In this document: positions 1 to 12,355 of the stretch, piece by piece
How the letters are laid out: each line of letters starts with the position of its first letter
How positions within the stretch are numbered: position 1 is the first letter of the stretch
DNA from: a virus
Virus record (IMG/VR): IMGVR_UViG_3300028569_000091
Location: 1 to 36,065 of that record
DNA: 36,065 nucleotides
Direction: 5' to 3' (one strand)
Program-made: the position numbers and the translations under genes
Notes under the pieces: model-generated
Seen by the model: only the letters and a program-made list of their open reading frames with translations
Told to the model about the DNA's origin: nothing
Databases searched by the model: none

Positions 1-1407
1 ATTTTTCTTGGGGTTCAAAGTGGCAATCCAAAAGTTAGTTTTAAGACTGATTCAACAACATTTTTTAAATATGATCCAACAGCTACTTATGATTTAGTCA
101 TTTCGGGTAACGCAAAAATTGGGCCAATTTATGTTGGTAATGACGGATCAAATACTAGTAATCTAACAAGCTCTAGTGGTTTAAGCTACTTTACTGGAGA
201 TTCTGTTGAAATAGTAGATGATGCTGGATTTGGATTTGTAACTTTTAATTTAACAGATACATCGGGTCAAGAAATTACTGGTGGTACAGTTGCTTTAAAT
301 GGATATTCCGGTTCAAATATAATTGCTAGTATAACTCTTTATAATGCAATAAATGGAGGCGGAACTGCTTTAGGTACTTTTGAAACTGAAGACTTAACAA
401 CAATTGGTGGTATTAGTGGTTTTATTTTTTCATCTAATATAAGAAATGTAAAAAGTATTTCGGTTTCTGTGAGTACCATAAATATTCTATCAACATGGAC
501 ATTACCAATAGCGAATATTACTATTACTTCTTATAAACCATCTATACAAATAAATAACTTTACTGTAAACTCTACAGGTGAATTAACTTCAAGTAAATTA
601 ACTATAAATACTTCAAACACAATAGGTAGAGATAGCATAACTATTTTACCAGCTACAGTAGGAACAACTTTTAAAAATATGGTTCTTTCAACTCCAACTG
701 GTGGTTTAACACTTGGTAGAATAGTTAGATTCCCAGACGCAAGCGGAACTATGGCATTAAATGATGCGGCACAAACTTTTAGCGCAATAAAAACATTTAG
801 CGCAGAACCAGTATTTACAGCAGGGGCAATATTTGGTAGTGCGGCTGATGCGGCAAACTCAATAGAAATTACCTCTTCTGGTAACATTATATTTGAAGGT
901 AGTTCTGCAGATGCGAATGAAACTATTTTAACTGCAGCAAATCCTACTGGCGATAGAACAATTACTATACCAGATGCTACTGGAACAATCGCTCTAATGC
1001 AAAGCAGCACCGCAACTATGTATATCGGTAGAATATGGACAAGATCTTATAATAACCAGACTTGGACACTAAGAAGAGATGCTACATTACAAGTTTTACC
1101 AACAGATGGAACTTATCAAGTATTTGATTTAGGTTATGCAATAGTAGACGATTCAGCAAACGCTGATATTATTAAAGTTGAAATTGTTGGTGGAACAAGT
1201 AGTACAAGTGCTGGAAGAGCATTTGTTGAAGTTGTTGCTGGAACATTTCAAACTACTTCAGGCATTGCAGTATTATCATATACGGCTTTTGATGGAGTTA
1301 ATGGAAATATAATTACTCCTATACAATATTTAGCTCAATATAGAACAAATGGAAATAACTTTGAAGTTAGAAGACCTACTTCTATTAGAATGTCCGGAGG
1401 TGCCTAA
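1..1407 (+). CDS. Tail-fibre-like protein, 5' end outside window
   Basis: The frame is open from the first base to the stop at 1405-1407, so at least 468 residues are present and the true start lies left of the window. A GTG at 469 is in frame but is internal, because coding continues upstream of it with the same composition. The protein is rich in Thr, Ser, Gly and Ile and looks like beta-structured phage fibre. Near the middle it has a repeated fibre motif (FEGSSADANET, then DRTITIPDATGTIAL) that recurs in the 2493-4454 gene. The C-terminal 130 residues resemble a small globular beta tip with no repeats. It probably forms part of a fibre or virion appendage, acting outside the cell in adsorption. 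Its stop codon overlaps the next start. The fibre assignment is good; the receptor and the exact virion position are unknown. Confidence 0.75.
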   Translation: MFLGVQSGNPKVSFKTDSTTFFKYDPTATYDLVISGNAKIGPIYVGNDGSNTSNLTSSSGLSYFTGDSVEIVDDAGFGFVTFNLTDTSGQEITGGTVALNGYSGSNIIASITLYNAINGGGTALGTFETEDLTTIGGISGFIFSSNIRNVKSISVSVSTINILSTWTLPIANITITSYKPSIQINNFTVNSTGELTSSKLTINTSNTIGRDSITILPATVGTTFKNMVLSTPTGGLTLGRIVRFPDASGTMALNDAAQTFSAIKTFSAEPVFTAGAIFGSAADAANSIEITSSGNIIFEGSSADANETILTAANPTGDRTITIPDATGTIALMQSSTATMYIGRIWTRSYNNQTWTLRRDATLQVLPTDGTYQVFDLGYAIVDDSANADIIKVEIVGGTSSTSAGRAFVEVVAGTFQTTSGIAVLSYTAFDGVNGNIITPIQYLAQYRTNGNNFEVRRPTSIRMSGGA

Positions 1408-1637
1408 TGATTATTTTTATTAAAGATGATGATTTAGTTACAGAAAATAAAAATGATTTAACTCAAGATACCATAGATAATTTAATGAATTCAGGATATA
1501 ATGAAGTTTCAATACCTGATACTATAATAGAAATTTGGAAATTAAAATTATCAAATTTTGAAAAAATTAATGGAGAGTGGAAATTTATAGTTGAGGAGTT
1601 AATAAAAGAATTAGAAATAGAACCTGAAACATTGTAA
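1407..1637 (+). CDS. Small acidic protein following a fibre gene
   Basis: This encodes 76 residues, acidic and with no membrane segment or cysteine. The ATG shares one base with the upstream TAA, and GGAGGTG sits a few bases before it inside the fibre gene, so translation is coupled to the fibre. The middle contains a Trp-bearing stretch (IIEIWKLKLSNFEKINGEW) and a Glu/Leu-rich, probably helical C-terminus. I do not recognise the family. A short ORF directly behind a fibre gene often encodes a fibre assembly chaperone, and 15535-15942 holds the same position behind another fibre gene, but no clear sequence match links the two. The chaperone role is inference from position only. Confidence 0.7.
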   Translation: MIIFIKDDDLVTENKNDLTQDTIDNLMNSGYNEVSIPDTIIEIWKLKLSNFEKINGEWKFIVEELIKELEIEPETL

Positions 1638-1645
1638 CTCAAAAT

Positions 1646-1674
1646 TTGAATTTTTACCAGCATTATGCTATAAT
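1646..1674 (+). promoter_or_regulatory. Sigma70/SigA-type promoter P1, extended -10
   Basis: TTGAAT (1646-1651), a 17-bp spacer and TATAAT (1669-1674), with TG at 1666-1667 making an extended -10. Transcription should start near 1681. It lies in the only gap between the small ORF ending at 1637 and the gene at 1721, and probably drives the main fibre operon. The sequence just after the -10 (GATAATGT) is shared with the promoter at 19850-19878. Confidence 0.8.
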
Positions 1675-1679
1675 GATAA

Positions 1680-1710
1680 TGTGTATAAAAACGCAAATTT
1701 GCGCTACACA
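1680..1710 (+). promoter_or_regulatory. 5'-terminal hairpin of the P1 transcript
   Basis: TGTGTA (1680-1685) pairs with TACACA (1705-1710). Inside lies the perfect 12-bp palindrome CGCAAATTTGCG (1692-1703). The element starts at the predicted first transcribed base and ends directly before the GAGGTG ribosome binding site at 1711. It could stabilise the mRNA 5' end or be a protein-binding site. That role is inference; the pairing is visible. Confidence 0.6.
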
Positions 1711-1720
1711 GAGGTGAAAT

Positions 1721-2038
1721 ATGGCTACTGGAACTGAATTGACGCTTGTTAAAGGCGACTCATTAACTGTTACTGTCGAAATCGAAGGCGTTGCGGCTGC
1801 CGATGTCGACCATATTTACTTTTCTGTTAGAGATGTAGTTACAGATGAGTTTACTTACGATAATGGTTCAGAAACATGGATATTAACTATACCGGCAACA
1901 AGTACAGATAATGCCGAATATAAAGTAGGAAAGCATAGTTATGACGTAACCGTCTACTTTGCTAATGATACTGTTACTACTATTATTTATAAAGGACTTT
2001 TAACAATTTACGCAAAAGATAACGTAGTGGATGTGTAA
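1721..2038 (+). CDS. BppU-like N-terminal domain protein, probable fibre adaptor
   Basis: This encodes 105 residues with a GAGGTG site 4 nt before the ATG. It starts with a short strand and KGDSLTVTVEI, then YFSVRD, then the acidic loop and GKHSYDVTVYF, and ends in YKGLLTI. This order (KGD-turn, IYFTVKD-like strand, G-x-x-YD-strand, xxGxLTI) resembles the N-terminal domain of phage baseplate upper proteins (BppU type), an Ig-like beta sandwich that docks receptor-binding proteins. Here the domain stands alone as a whole protein and is the first gene after promoter P1, directly ahead of several fibre genes. A role as adaptor or decoration subunit that anchors fibres to the tail or capsid fits well. 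The fold resemblance is by eye and the docking partner is inferred. Confidence 0.7.
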   Translation: MATGTELTLVKGDSLTVTVEIEGVAAADVDHIYFSVRDVVTDEFTYDNGSETWILTIPATSTDNAEYKVGKHSYDVTVYFANDTVTTIIYKGLLTIYAKDNVVDV

Positions 2039-2040
2039 AC

Positions 2041-2475
2041 ATGCCAGATATAAAAGTTACAGTAAATCAAGCCAATGCTATTGCGGCTAAGATTACTCAA
2101 AAGACTTACAAAATAGCAACTGACCAATCAATACTTATAGGTGCTAGTGCTCAAGATGTAATGTTACTTACAACCAATCAAACTGCGGCGGGAAATAAAA
2201 CATTTACAAATAATGTTTATGTTCAAGGAAGTCTTAGAGTTGATGGTGAAGTAAATTTTATTAATAGCAATCAAGTAAATATAGGCGATAATATCATAAC
2301 TTTAAATGCAGATATTGCAGACAACGCCACACCCACAGAGGATGCTGGCATACAAGTAAAAAGAGGAACGCAAACCACAACAGGAATTTTTTGGAGAGAA
2401 ACAGATGATAAGTGGAAAATCGACACTTATGAAATCACTAAAGATGGCGATACGATTGACGGTGGCACTTTTTAG
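2041..2475 (+). CDS. Short fibre-module protein
   Basis: This encodes 144 residues and begins 2 nt after the preceding stop. The first 45 residues are a small N-terminal region. From about residue 48 it has the fibre module seen twice more in this window: the NQTAAGNKTFTNNVYVQGSLRVDGEVNF stretch (split here by role: TNQT-AGNKTF, then a VxGxLxVxGxxxxxN repeat), followed by NIGDNIITLN, then GIQVKRGT and FWRETDDKWK. Comparable modules occur near residues 690-790 of the 4470-7205 product and near 930-1015 of the 7219-10980 product. Such repeats form trimeric beta-helical shafts in phage fibres. Being short, it is probably a minor fibre segment or a connector between adaptor and longer fibre. The stop is followed by the GGAGAG site of the next gene. 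Confidence 0.7.
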   Translation: MPDIKVTVNQANAIAAKITQKTYKIATDQSILIGASAQDVMLLTTNQTAAGNKTFTNNVYVQGSLRVDGEVNFINSNQVNIGDNIITLNADIADNATPTEDAGIQVKRGTQTTTGIFWRETDDKWKIDTYEITKDGDTIDGGTF

Positions 2476-2492
2476 TGCGGAGAGTGATTTAA

Positions 2493-4454
2493 ATGGCATT
2501 CAAACTAAAACTTAAAAGGGGCACTGCGGCGCCTTCAAATACAGCTTTAGATGTCGGGGAACCAGGTTTTGATAGTACTGGTAAAAAACTATATATAGGT
2601 AACGGATCTGGTGTAGCAGCCAGTGGCGTTTCAATGGATGGTCACGCGCACGCTGCGAGTGATGTCACAAGTGGTGAATTCGATATTGCAAGAATACCCA
2701 CAATTACAATTGCAAAAGGTGGAACAAATATTACCACGTATGCAACTGGTGATATTCTTTATGGTTCAAACACAAACATTTTATCTAAACTAGGAATTGG
2801 TTCAACTAATCAAGTATTAACAGTAGTTGGTGGCATTCCAGCATGGGCAGCAATTGGAGCTGCGGCATCGGTAGCAAATAGCTTAACAGTTAAATTTGAT
2901 ACTGGTTCAACAGAAGGCACAGACTTATATACATATAATGGTAGTGCGGCGAAAGCATTCGATATTAAAGCAGGTAATGCTATTACTATTGGAAAAACTG
3001 CTAACAATATTACTATAAATCATACAGATACAAGTTCACAAGCATCTGTTACAGCAAGTAGCAGAACATATGTTACAGGAGTAACTCTTGATACTTATGG
3101 TCACGTTACAGCTTTAACAACTGGAACTGAAAGTGTTGTCGATACAAATACAACTTATTCTATTTCAGCTGAAACAGTAGCTGGTGGTGCAAATCTTAGA
3201 TTGACAGATTCAGCAGCAGGAACAGACGATGTTAAATTTGCTTCTGGAACTGACATCACAGTTCTAAGAACAGACGCAAATACAATTACATTTTCTCATA
3301 ATGATACTTCTACAATTACAGGTCAACAAGGTACAGCCGGTGTTTCATTTGTTACTATTGATGGAAACGGTCACGTTACCGCAGTTGGAACTGCAACGTA
3401 TTTAACCGCAGAAGTAGATACTTTAGATACAGTAACTGTTCGTGGTGCATCAACTTCTAATAATATTACAGTTGGAGATATTGCCGTTAATGGTGGCGAT
3501 ATTACTACCAATCAAGCTACATTTAATATTGGTAATACAGCAACTTCAACACAAACAATTAATTTAGGAACTGCGGCTACTGCAAATACTAATACTAAAA
3601 CAATTAATATTGGTACTGGTGGCGCATCGGGTTCTACTACAAACATTACTGTTGGTTCTACAGTAGCCGGTACATTAACTCTTAACTCACCTACTGTTGT
3701 AATTCCTGGAAACTTAACTGTTACAGGTACTGTTACTACAAATAACGTAGAAACAGTTTCTACAAGTAACGGTGTTGTCTTTGAAGGAAGTGCGGCTGAT
3801 GAAAACGAATTAACATTAATAGCCGGAGTTTTAACAGCTGACAGAACAATTACATTACCAGACGCAACTGGAACCGTTGCATTAACAACTGATTTACATA
3901 CTCGCTCCCACACAATGACGAGCACATCAGACCATACTGCTGGAAACTGGAAAGTATTCCACTCTAACGGTTCTGGTCAAGTTGTTGAATTATCATTAGG
4001 AACTTCAGGACATTACTTAAAAGCTGGTGGAGCTGCAGCAGCCCCAACATTTGCTCAAATTGCATATTCTGAAATTAGTGGAACTCCCACAATTAATGAT
4101 GCAACACACACTATTGCCGGTACAGCAAACGTTATAACGGTAACAAACAGTGGTGGTACATTTACTGCTAATAAGGCAACTGGAACAACTGATACTCTTA
4201 CTTTAGCCGCAGCCTATGGTGATACAATTAATCCATATGCCTCTAAGACTGCAAACAATGTCTTAGCAGCACCAAATGGTTCAAATGGCGTACCAACCTT
4301 TAGAGCTTTAGCTTTAGCAGACTTACCAGCAATTTCATTAGATAATTTATCTGATGTAGTTATTACTACTCCAGCAACTGATTCCTTATTACAATATAAC
4401 GGAACAAACTGGATTGATATTCAAGAATTAGATTGCGGAACATACGCTAGTTAA
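2493..4454 (+). CDS. Tail-fibre protein
   Basis: This encodes 653 residues, with GGAGAGTGA upstream of the ATG. The N-terminus (AFKLKLKRGT, then DVGEPGFD and KKLYIGNG) is the short attachment-type domain of many phage fibres and is nearly repeated at the N-terminus of the next gene. After it come GGTN-type and ASDVTSGEF linkers, long Thr/Asn/Gly-rich beta repeats (TINIGTGG, TITVGS-like), and near residue 430 the FEGSAADENELTL and DRTITLPDATGTVAL motif shared with the first gene of the window. The last 100 residues (ALADLPAISLDNLSDV) resemble a fibre tip. No enzymatic motif and no Gly-X-Thr collagen repeats are seen. It should assemble as a trimeric, extracellular host-recognition fibre. Its TGCGGC-rich codon use is like that of the neighbours. 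Confidence 0.82.
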   Translation: MAFKLKLKRGTAAPSNTALDVGEPGFDSTGKKLYIGNGSGVAASGVSMDGHAHAASDVTSGEFDIARIPTITIAKGGTNITTYATGDILYGSNTNILSKLGIGSTNQVLTVVGGIPAWAAIGAAASVANSLTVKFDTGSTEGTDLYTYNGSAAKAFDIKAGNAITIGKTANNITINHTDTSSQASVTASSRTYVTGVTLDTYGHVTALTTGTESVVDTNTTYSISAETVAGGANLRLTDSAAGTDDVKFASGTDITVLRTDANTITFSHNDTSTITGQQGTAGVSFVTIDGNGHVTAVGTATYLTAEVDTLDTVTVRGASTSNNITVGDIAVNGGDITTNQATFNIGNTATSTQTINLGTAATANTNTKTINIGTGGASGSTTNITVGSTVAGTLTLNSPTVVIPGNLTVTGTVTTNNVETVSTSNGVVFEGSAADENELTLIAGVLTADRTITLPDATGTVALTTDLHTRSHTMTSTSDHTAGNWKVFHSNGSGQVVELSLGTSGHYLKAGGAAAAPTFAQIAYSEISGTPTINDATHTIAGTANVITVTNSGGTFTANKATGTTDTLTLAAAYGDTINPYASKTANNVLAAPNGSNGVPTFRALALADLPAISLDNLSDVVITTPATDSLLQYNGTNWIDIQELDCGTYAS

Positions 4455-4469
4455 TAGGGAGGTCTAAAA

Positions 4470-7205
<2,736 letters not shown>

Positions 7206-7218
7206 GAGGCAATTAATA

Positions 7219-10200
7219 ATGGCAATAGATATAGTAGAGTTGAAGGTTAGAGATAAAATAACCGTCAACGGACAAGAAATAACAGGCCCAGTTGCTGGTC
7301 CTATAGGAGCTACTGGTGTAACTGGTGCTACGGGTATTCAAGGCGCAACGGGTATTCAAGGAGCTACGGGAATTCAAGGTGCAACTGGTATTACTGGAGC
7401 TACCGGTATTACAGGGGCAACTGGAATAACTGGTGCAACTGGAGTAACAGGTCCGATCGGTGTTACAGGTCCGCAAGGTACAACTGGAGCCACTGGAATA
7501 CAAGGTGCGACTGGAATCACCGGTGCAACTGGTCCAATCGGAGTTACTGGACCTATTGGTGTAACTGGCGTAACCGGCGTAGGCACAACTGGTGCAACCG
7601 GTGTAGCAGGAGCAGTCGGAGCAACTGGTGTTACTGGCGCAACTGGCGTTACTGGTGTAACTGGTCCCGTTGGTCCAACTGGTGCGCAAGGCGCAACAGG
7701 AGTGACAGGTGCAACTGGAATTACAGGTGCTACTGGTGTCATTGGTCCTACAGGTGTAACTGGACCAACTGGCGTAACTGGCTCTCAAGGAGCTACTGGT
7801 GTAACTGGTGCTACTGGTGTAGGAACAGTTGGAGCTACTGGTGTTCAAGGACCAACGGGTCCAACTGGCGTTACAGGTGCAACAGGACCAACTTCAGGTA
7901 CCGCGTCTCAAGTTGTAAATACTGTATCAGGAACAACAAGTGCGGAACTAGTTCGTGGCAATATGGCGGATAATGATCAATTTAGAATAATGGTTGGTGG
8001 AACAGCATCTAACGCAGGATTTGTTGAAATAGCAACTGCTGACGACGGCACTGAACCAATTCATGTTAGACAATATACAGGAGTATTTAGTACTTTAATA
8101 AGAACAGCTACTCTATTAGATGGTTCAGGTAATACAAGCTTTCCTGGAACTGTAACTGGAACACGTTTAATTTCTAACATAGCAACTGGAACTGCACCAT
8201 TGAGTGTATCTTCAACAACTGCTGTTACTAATTTAAATGCTGATCTTTTAGATGGACAACATGGTTCATACTTTTTAGATACATCAGGATCAACTCAAAC
8301 AAAAACTGGAAGTATAAACGCAGGAAGATATTATCAAACAGCTAACGGATCTCCAACAGGAAATTTAGGAAATCCAAGTGTTACAGAAATGGCTTTGTTT
8401 GATGAACAATTTTATAATCAAACTTCTTTTTATCCAATAGCAAATTTAAAGTTTTACACTTCAACAGATAATGTAACATGGACAGAAAATACATCTTATA
8501 GTGATACACAAAAAAGAAGATTTTTAGGTGGTGATGCGGGTGCAGGTATTCAAATTGCTAACCTTACACCATATTTCAGAGTTGAAATTACAAACGCTAA
8601 CTCTTATGTTTATTTAAATGCACTTTATATCTATGTTTCTACTCAAAGTCACAGTACTACAGTTAAAATTAGAGCTAGACGTAGAAGTGATTTAACTTAT
8701 GTTCAAATTGAGAATAGTAGCTCTACAGTAAACTTATGGCCTGGACATATTTATTTACCCTTTAATACAATACCCTTTTTAACAGGTGGTTCGTCTTCCG
8801 GACATTACGATATTGTACACATTGATTTTCAACCAACGTGGTCTGGTGATCCAACTTACGGAATACAACCAATTTATTTAGATAAATTACAAATTTGGGG
8901 TGGATATCCTGCTGGTAAAAGAAATATTTATTCTACAGATGAAAATAAAAACGTTGCATTTCCCGCAGCATTAACAGGAACTAGATTATTCTCAACTATT
9001 GCTACAGGAACCTCTCCTTTATCAGTTACATCTACTACGGTTAATACAAATTTAAATGCAGACTTATTGGATGGATTACATGCTAGTTCATTCCAACTTC
9101 AAATAGATGAATCTATAGTAGCTATTGGTTCTCCTGCAAGTAGCAGTGGAACGTGGACAACTACTGATGGTGATGACTGGGGTACACCTAGAATTGGTTC
9201 AGAAGTCGCTAGATATAATGATAACGATGGCATGCTTCAATATAATGTTCCAGCTGGAATGGATACAGCTTACATTTCACATTTAACATGGTCTAGTGGT
9301 GGATATGTTGATGCTTATGGTGTTCAAGCTGACGGTGGTTTAGTATTCTTGAGAAGAATTAATACACGTCAAGCAGTAGAAAACAGTAACGAAGGTTCTA
9401 ACGGTGGAAACCCAAATCAACATGATGGTTCTACTATTACACTTGTAGGAACAGGATTAAGTACATACTCTGCAATAAGATTACAAAATAGACTTGGAAG
9501 ATTCCATCTTACAGGTATGTCTTTCACTTCAAATAGACTTCAAGGTACTGAAGGAACTGGCATGGTACACCCAGGACAAATATCACATACTGGTACAGGC
9601 TCAACTTTAGATGCAGACCTTCTTGATGGAAATCATGCTTCTGCATTTGCGTTATCTTCACATACTCACGATTATGCAGGCTCTCCTTCAGCAGGTGGCC
9701 CAGCTACAAATGCCTTAAACTTAAATATTACTGACGTTAGAGACACCTCCAAAACTCCAGCACAAGTTAATTCATTTAAAGCAAACTTTGAGTTTAATAA
9801 CTTAAGTATTGGAAGCTCTACTTGGTGGAGTATTTTAACTGCAAAAGGTTGGGAAGGAAGTTATGCTGCATGGCAACTTGCAGGTCCTGCCAGTGTTAAT
9901 GAAAATAAAGATGATTTATATTTTAGAGGTGGACAAGATTCTACATGGGGTACATGGAGAAGAATACTTCATGATGGTAATATTAGCAGTTCAGCTGTTG
10001 CTTTAACAGGGGACCAAACAATTGCCGGAACTAAAACATTCTCTAATAACGTTGTTATTTCAGGTGATTTAACTATCAGTGGAACTACAACAAATATCAA
10101 TACAACAAATCTTGTAGTAGAAGATAAAAATATAATTATAGGCGACGTTGCAACTCCAAGTGATGTTACTGCCGCAGGTGGTGGTATTACACTTAAAGGT

Positions 10201-10980
10201 GCAACAGATAAGACGATTACTTGGAATAATGCTACTGCGGGTTGGGAGTTTAATCAAAATGTTACTACTACTGGTAACGTAGGTATTGGAACGAGTAGTC
10301 CTGGTTCGAGATTAGAAATAGTCAATTCTCGAACAACCGAATATTCTTCTTCTACCGTTGTTGAAAACTTCTTAAAAGTTTATAATTATCACAATAACGG
10401 TGGGTCTAACCAACAATCAACTCTTGCGTTAGCAGTTTCAAGTAATAACGGAACGCATAATGGTATCGTTCAATTAAGTGCCGTTGCACCAACCACAGGT
10501 GCTTCTACTGCTGACTTTGTTATTCAAACAAGAAACGCTGGAACGACTGCTGAAAGAATGAGAATCCTTGCCAACGGTAATGTTGGGATTGGGACAGGGA
10601 GTCCGGGTGAAAAATTAGAAGTCTCAGGTACAGTAAAATCAACCGCAATAAACATTGACGGTTTATCAATCCAAGATACAGCAACAGTCACAACAACCTC
10701 TACTACACAAACTGCTCTTGCATCTTTTGCGGCGGCAACTTACGGTACTGGAAAGTTCTTAATTCAAGCAACACAAGGAACTGCTAGACAAGTTTCAGAA
10801 ATATTAGTAACTCACGACGGAACAACCGCAATAGCTACAGAATATGCGGTTTTAAAAACGGGCTCAACGCTTTTCACAACAGAGGTTGACATAAGTTCAA
10901 GTAACGTTAGAGTTTTAGTAACTACAGCGTCTGCAACTTCAACAGTTTATAAAACAAGCTTTACGCTAATAGGAGCATAG
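7219..10980 (+). CDS. Large collagen-repeat tail-fibre protein (1253 aa)
   Basis: This is the longest fibre gene, with AGGAGG upstream of the ATG. A 27-residue N-terminus leads into a collagen-like Gly-X-Thr region (about 28-225). Then follow two copies of an ATGT-PLSV-STT-NADLLDG-H motif (near 320 and 600), a discoidin/F5-8-like beta region between them that is probably carbohydrate-binding (about 355-580, aromatic-rich, ending before [11 protein letters not shown]), a third [13 protein letters not shown] motif (about 800), and an [19 protein letters not shown] segment typical of fibre tips. The [14 protein letters not shown] module (about 960) and two NVGIGT motifs complete the C-terminal part. 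It probably makes the main receptor-binding fibre. A 123-bp stretch inside its collagen region is almost identical to one in the gene at 13961. The carbohydrate-binding label is inference. Confidence 0.85.
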   Translation: MAIDIVELKVRDKITVNGQEITGPVAGPIGATGVTGATGIQGATGIQGATGIQGATGITGATGITGATGITGATGVTGPIGVTGPQGTTGATGIQGATGITGATGPIGVTGPIGVTGVTGVGTTGATGVAGAVGATGVTGATGVTGVTGPVGPTGAQGATGVTGATGITGATGVIGPTGVTGPTGVTGSQGATGVTGATGVGTVGATGVQGPTGPTGVTGATGPTSGTASQVVNTVSGTTSAELVRGNMADNDQFRIMVGGTASNAGFVEIATADDGTEPIHVRQYTGVFSTLIRTATLLDGSGNTSFPGTVTGTRLISNIATGTAPLSVSSTTAVTNLNADLLDGQHGSYFLDTSGSTQTKTGSINAGRYYQTANGSPTGNLGNPSVTEMALFDEQFYNQTSFYPIANLKFYTSTDNVTWTENTSYSDTQKRRFLGGDAGAGIQIANLTPYFRVEITNANSYVYLNALYIYVSTQSHSTTVKIRARRRSDLTYVQIENSSSTVNLWPGHIYLPFNTIPFLTGGSSSGHYDIVHIDFQPTWSGDPTYGIQPIYLDKLQIWGGYPAGKRNIYSTDENKNVAFPAALTGTRLFSTIATGTSPLSVTSTTVNTNLNADLLDGLHASSFQLQIDESIVAIGSPASSSGTWTTTDGDDWGTPRIGSEVARYNDNDGMLQYNVPAGMDTAYISHLTWSSGGYVDAYGVQADGGLVFLRRINTRQAVENSNEGSNGGNPNQHDGSTITLVGTGLSTYSAIRLQNRLGRFHLTGMSFTSNRLQGTEGTGMVHPGQISHTGTGSTLDADLLDGNHASAFALSSHTHDYAGSPSAGGPATNALNLNITDVRDTSKTPAQVNSFKANFEFNNLSIGSSTWWSILTAKGWEGSYAAWQLAGPASVNENKDDLYFRGGQDSTWGTWRRILHDGNISSSAVALTGDQTIAGTKTFSNNVVISGDLTISGTTTNINTTNLVVEDKNIIIGDVATPSDVTAAGGGITLKGATDKTITWNNATAGWEFNQNVTTTGNVGIGTSSPGSRLEIVNSRTTEYSSSTVVENFLKVYNYHNNGGSNQQSTLALAVSSNNGTHNGIVQLSAVAPTTGASTADFVIQTRNAGTTAERMRILANGNVGIGTGSPGEKLEVSGTVKSTAINIDGLSIQDTATVTTTSTTQTALASFAAATYGTGKFLIQATQGTARQVSEILVTHDGTTAIATEYAVLKTGSTLFTTEVDISSSNVRVLVTTASATSTVYKTSFTLIGA
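7527..7649 (+). repeat. 123-bp near-identical repeat, copy 1
   Basis: This segment of the large fibre gene matches 14506-14628 of another fibre gene at all but one of 123 positions (GGC against GGT in one Gly codon). It encodes the [20 protein letters not shown] part of the collagen-like region and its continuation. The identity at synonymous sites indicates recent gene conversion or duplication. Confidence 0.85.
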
Positions 10981-10982
10981 TT

Positions 10983-11642
10983 ATGGGTATAGTATATAAT
11001 ACGAGTATAGTAAGAGATGGGTTGGTCCTTTATTTAGATGCGGCCAATATTAAAAGTTATTTAGGAAGCGGCACATCAGCAATTGATTTAAGTACTGTAA
11101 AAAACAATGGAATATTAGTTAGTGGAACCTCATTTAGCACTGATAATAGAGGTTCTTTTGTATTTGACGGAACAGACGATAGAATAGATTGTAACAATCC
11201 TGGACTAGCTCAAAGAGTTACAATATCATCATGGATTAGATGCACTAATGTAGCCGGCTCTAATAATATAGTTTCAAAAAATGGCCCTTACTTTATGAGA
11301 ATAGTTGGATCTGTTGTTAAATTTAATATTTTGACTAGCGTAGGTAGTTGGTTATTTCAAAATGGAACTACAACATTAAGTAATAACATTTGGTATAATC
11401 TTACAATGGTTTATGATGGTTCTTTTTTAAAAGGTTATATAAATTCTAATTTAGAATTCTCCACAGCTAAAACAGGAGATATTCAAAGTAATGCCGCCTT
11501 ATATGTAGGGTATACTCCGGCTGGTGGCGAACAAGCAGGATTTAATGGAAATATAGCTCAAGTTTTAATATATCATAAGGCTTTAACATCAGAAGAAGTA
11601 AAAACAAATTTTGAAGCAACTCGCGGGAGGTTCGGTATCTAA
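10983..11642 (+). CDS. LamG/concanavalin-like lectin-fold protein 1
   Basis: This encodes 219 residues with a GGAG site ahead of the ATG. It opens with DGLVLYLDAANIKSY, continues with FDGTDDRIDC and WYNLTMVYDG, and ends with ALTSEEVKTNFEATRGRF. This set of motifs marks LamG-like jelly-roll proteins found next to phage fibre genes. The fold commonly binds glycans or displays surface decoration. There is no signal peptide, as expected for a virion protein. The gene shares its terminal A with the start of the next one and is the first of three paralogues in a row. It probably decorates virion or fibre and touches cell-surface carbohydrate. Fold assignment is confident; ligand unknown. Confidence 0.8.
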   Translation: MGIVYNTSIVRDGLVLYLDAANIKSYLGSGTSAIDLSTVKNNGILVSGTSFSTDNRGSFVFDGTDDRIDCNNPGLAQRVTISSWIRCTNVAGSNNIVSKNGPYFMRIVGSVVKFNILTSVGSWLFQNGTTTLSNNIWYNLTMVYDGSFLKGYINSNLEFSTAKTGDIQSNAALYVGYTPAGGEQAGFNGNIAQVLIYHKALTSEEVKTNFEATRGRFGI

Positions 11643-12355
11643 TGGCACTATCACATTCACCACAAATGGTAAGAAGTGGTTTAATAGTTTATTTAGATTC
11701 ACTTAATCCAAAATCATATCCAGGAACTGGAACAACATGGTATGACTTAAGTGGAAATAATAACCATGGAACTTTAACTGGTTTTACTGGCCCTTCGGCT
11801 GGTAGCACTAGTGGTTTTGACACGAATACAAAATACATGATGTTTGATAGACATTCAGGTAATGGTAATGAAACAGCCAATAATAGAGTCACAATTAATA
11901 ATAGTGAGTCCTTAGATGGTTGTGTAGTAACAACTGGAATGACTATTAGTTTTTGGCTTAAGATGACTACATACGAATGCACAGCAATGACAAAATGGGT
12001 TGATTCTTGGGAACTTTTTTATTGCTCTAGTTTAGTGTGGAGAACAAATGGAACTGGTGGTAATGATGGTAACTCAGGTTTAGCCGCAAGCACCAATCTA
12101 AATAAATTTCATTTAATTACAGCTACACACTCGGGAACTGAAAGAAAGTTTTATATTAATGGTGATTTATATTATACGAATTCAAATACAGTCACAACAC
12201 AAAACTTAACAAACATTGTAAGTATTGGTGGTTATAGTACTGGTACATATGCTACAATAGGAGCTATACCAACGTATATGCTTTACAATAGAGTTTTATC
12301 CGCAGCTGAAGTCAAACAAAATTTTGAAGCACTTCGGGGAAGGTATGATTTATGA
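11642..12355 (+). CDS. LamG/concanavalin-like lectin-fold protein 2
   Basis: This encodes 237 residues. The ATG overlaps the previous stop by one base, so translation is coupled. It has the complete standard pattern: SGLIVYLDSLNPKSYPGTGT, then WYDLSGNNNHGTLTG, a central jelly-roll with MTISFWLKM, ATHSGTERKFYINGDLYYT, and the C-terminal LSAAEVKQNFEALRGRYD. It is the clearest full-length example of the three paralogues and serves as reference for the altered third one. Probable role is glycan binding or virion decoration, outside the cell. It overlaps the next gene by 4 bp (ATGA). Confidence 0.82.
   Translation: MALSHSPQMVRSGLIVYLDSLNPKSYPGTGTTWYDLSGNNNHGTLTGFTGPSAGSTSGFDTNTKYMMFDRHSGNGNETANNRVTINNSESLDGCVVTTGMTISFWLKMTTYECTAMTKWVDSWELFYCSSLVWRTNGTGGNDGNSGLAASTNLNKFHLITATHSGTERKFYINGDLYYTNSNTVTTQNLTNIVSIGGYSTGTYATIGAIPTYMLYNRVLSAAEVKQNFEALRGRYDL

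Noticed and set aside
469-471. GTG start for the first fibre gene
   Set aside because: The frame is open to the window edge with the same composition and no ribosome site, so the GTG is internal.
1641-1656. Terminator before promoter P1
   Set aside because: The A and T runs can pair only weakly and belong to the promoter -35 region.
7374-7742. Long antisense Pro/Val-rich ORF
   Set aside because: It is the complement of Gly-X-Thr collagen codons. Its low-complexity product and lack of a ribosome site show that it is a shadow. The same holds for antisense frames at 4482-4859, 5652-6035, 7213-7848 and 14341-14661.
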